Of a DNA stretch of 64,000 nucleotides, positions 62,091-64,000 are shown in pieces. The DNA comes from Pegea sp. RAD2-039 (Eukaryota > Chordata > Thaliacea > Salpida > Salpidae). The position numbers and the translations under genes were made by a program. Location of the stretch: positions 372,001 through 436,000 of the forward strand of contig JAQGEQ010000046.1 in assembly GCA_034620365.1 (NCBI GenBank), in the 5' to 3' direction. The notes below the pieces were generated by a model. That model saw nothing but the letters and a program-made list of their open reading frames with translations, searched no databases and was not told where the DNA came from. Position 1 is the first letter of the stretch, and every line of letters begins with the position of its first letter.

Positions 62091-64000
62091 TTCAATCAAA
62101 TGATTAGAAAAAATTCTTTAAAAAAAAACAGTTTGTTTTGTAATATTTTAGAAACTAATAAAACTAAATATTTGCGAAATTTAAGACAAAAAACTTTGGC
62201 AAGCTTTTCATAAATTACTATATAAACATCAGAATTTAATAAATGTTTAATAAAATAGATAAGTTTGACTTAAAAAATTAAATGATTATCAAAATTCATT
62301 TTATAAAATCATGTTAAACAATAAAATAAATTTCAACCAGCAGCTTATCAGAATATGAAAGAAATATTATAATAAATTAATGAAAAGATTTAAAAAATAA
62401 ACAATTAAAATCAATAACTCTTATAAATATTTATATATATTTTATAAATTTCATTAAAAGTTGCTAACTTTATAAAACTTTGTTCTTACCAAATACTAAT
62501 TATTAAATTATACTGTTAGAGTTTTTAAAGTGATTTGAATTTTAAAGGTTAATCTGGAAGTTGAATATAAACAATTTAAACATATATAAAGTTTGCATAT
62601 TTATCTACTTACTAGTTTAATTAATTATATATCTTAAAAATTATCAACAAATTAGAAATTAAACACTATTAAATTATATTACAAGTAATATATTCAAAGA
62701 AATAGTTACATAATTCTAGATTTCGACTCATACTAAAGAGTTATATCTAAAAACCTTAATATCAGTGACAATATAAATAAATTATTGTATAAAAAAGGTT
62801 CTACAAATAGAATTAAAAATATCATATCTATATTAAAAATTTCATACTATAATTAGGATATAGATTCATCAGATGTAAATAAATAGTTGTTTTGTTCCAA
62901 TTTAAAAAAAAATGGTTGTAAAACTAGATGTAAAATTAAAAAATAATTTAAGATAATTTATCTTATATACTATTATCAAAATATTTTATACATAAATTTC
63001 TAGTAATACAAAAAATTTTAATGATTTTATAAGATAAATCAAAAGTATCTTTAAAAGTAATAAGTAAAATGAAACCTCACACAAAAAATTTCACTATTTT
63101 ATAATAAAATAAATGAATGCTACACATGAATGCTACTAAAAAATCAACCAGAAAATCTTGAAGATAGTATTTTTGTAAAAATGGTCTTCAACTAAAATGT
63201 TTTATAAAATAAAAAATATTAGTTTATCTAAGTTTTCGTTCAATAAATGACTCTCTTAGAAATTCAAGGCTTATAACAAAGTAATGAAATAAATCCAATA
63301 ATAAAGACATATGTCTGTAGGTTAATTTCATAATAAAAGGGACAATCTATTAAGTGGTATGCGCAAAGCAAAAGTCATACTTTGCTATCACTATTAAATT
63401 GCGATAATTAAAATTATGCATTAGTTACAATTAATGAGTTTTAAATGGGCTTAAAAGTTTTTAAAAACTTTTGTTCTGAAAAAATAAAAGACATGTCTAT
63501 ATCTCTTTCTTGAAATGTTTTTCTTGAATTTATTCAAGAACGGAACTTTAAATTTTTTTAAGCTTTTTTAAACAAAAACTTAAAAATACATTTTCGTTCT
63601 TGGAAAAATTCACATTAAGTACTAAGCTATTCAAAAAATTAAATTGAAAGAAACACTTTATATTAATTTTTGCATCAGATATATGAAATTTATTTGACTT
63701 ACAACCGAATTTTAAAAACGTACCTAAAAGCAAAGCAGAAAAGATAACTTGGTGACTCTGAGAAAGCAAAAAGTTTTTAGATAGAGCAAGTCTTTATCAT
63801 CTTAATTTACTTTGTGCTTCAAATCAATTTCAGCAATGTTTAAAAATATTGATAAGTTGGTGCGGCATTTTTAATATATATATTTACTATTTTCCTAAAA
63901 TTTAACAGATTTAATTTTCTTTAAAGTATTAAGCAGATTTTAAAATTTAAATTAATCATCTTTGTATAAACATGGTTTGTTACTATACTTTAAATTTTTA
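62091..64000. other. Intergenic to right edge, AT-rich
   Basis: Contains the ENY2 promoter near its left end. A short open stretch on the minus strand (63769-63548) lacks an ATG start and a convincing exon structure. No repeat or RNA gene recognised. Confidence 0.4.

Noticed and set aside
63548-63769. Minus-strand open stretch with a hydrophobic start
   Set aside because: Begins at TTG, not ATG, has a weak acceptor and an AT-driven composition; no partner exon.
1-64000. tRNA, rRNA, snRNA genes, CRISPR arrays, operons
   Set aside because: I looked for tRNA T-loop words, U1/U2/U6 starts and regular spacer repeats and saw none; the window is eukaryotic, so CRISPR and operons are not expected.
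1-64000. A new multi-gene defence or biosynthetic system
   Set aside because: The genes are unrelated conserved animal genes on mixed strands with no shared domain theme; LANCL3 beside a CHAT protein recalls bacterial peptide-modifying and protease pairs, but both are standard animal families here and each has its own promoter region.

Overview
The window is animal nuclear DNA: very AT-rich (by eye about 27-30% GC), with intron-dense protein genes, GT-AG splice sites and ACAG/TTCAG acceptors. The gene set is metazoan: a JIP3/4 (Sunday driver) scaffold, the fused PAICS enzyme, a LANCL3-type protein, a CSRNP/AXUD1 factor, a TPR-CHAT protein of the TTC28 type, an SNX5/6-type PX-BAR protein, a Rho GTPase and ENY2. 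Compact genes, a class of introns of about 53 nt and degraded LINE fragments suggest an invertebrate. I cannot name the phylum from sequence alone.

Layout. 1-647 (-): first two exons of an unrecognised secreted precursor running off the left edge. 4810-15882 (-): JIP3/4, 25 exons, rebuilt as 1251 aa. 17267-17857 (+): ADF/cofilin-like, 2 exons, 178 aa. 18378-21222 (-): LANCL3-like, 8 exons, 421 aa. 22352-28035 (-): TPR-CHAT (TTC28-like), 25 exons, about 1431 aa. 30772-37588 (+): CSRNP-like, 9 exons, 858 aa. 41612-44044 area (+): F-box/LRR protein, 2 exons, 764 aa. 46744-49164 (-): SNX5/6-like, 8 exons, 368 aa. 52864-54534 (+): PAICS, 5 exons, 467 aa. 56161-57600 (-): RhoA-like GTPase, 3 exons, 192 aa. 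61791-62090 (-): ENY2, one exon, 99 aa. All exon chains keep phase from start to stop.

Between genes lie AT-rich spacers with decayed mobile DNA: two 3' ends of one LINE family in opposite orientation (45085-45430 and 60195-60960), two related reverse-transcriptase relics (29330-29520 and 50560-51075), a tiny TA-flanked inverted-repeat element (39526-39588) and a broken cyclin-dependent-kinase retrocopy (51240-51452).

The genes are ordinary housekeeping and signalling genes with no evident shared pathway. JIP3/4, cofilin, SNX5/6 and Rho all touch membrane traffic or the cytoskeleton, but nothing shows they are co-regulated. I found no convincing new multi-gene system. The most unusual signals are the dense cluster of TGACGTCA palindromes inside the TPR-CHAT gene, the novel secreted precursor at the left edge, a likely GC-AG intron in the CHAT domain, a GC-richer open segment in a JIP3/4 intron, and the CDK relic.
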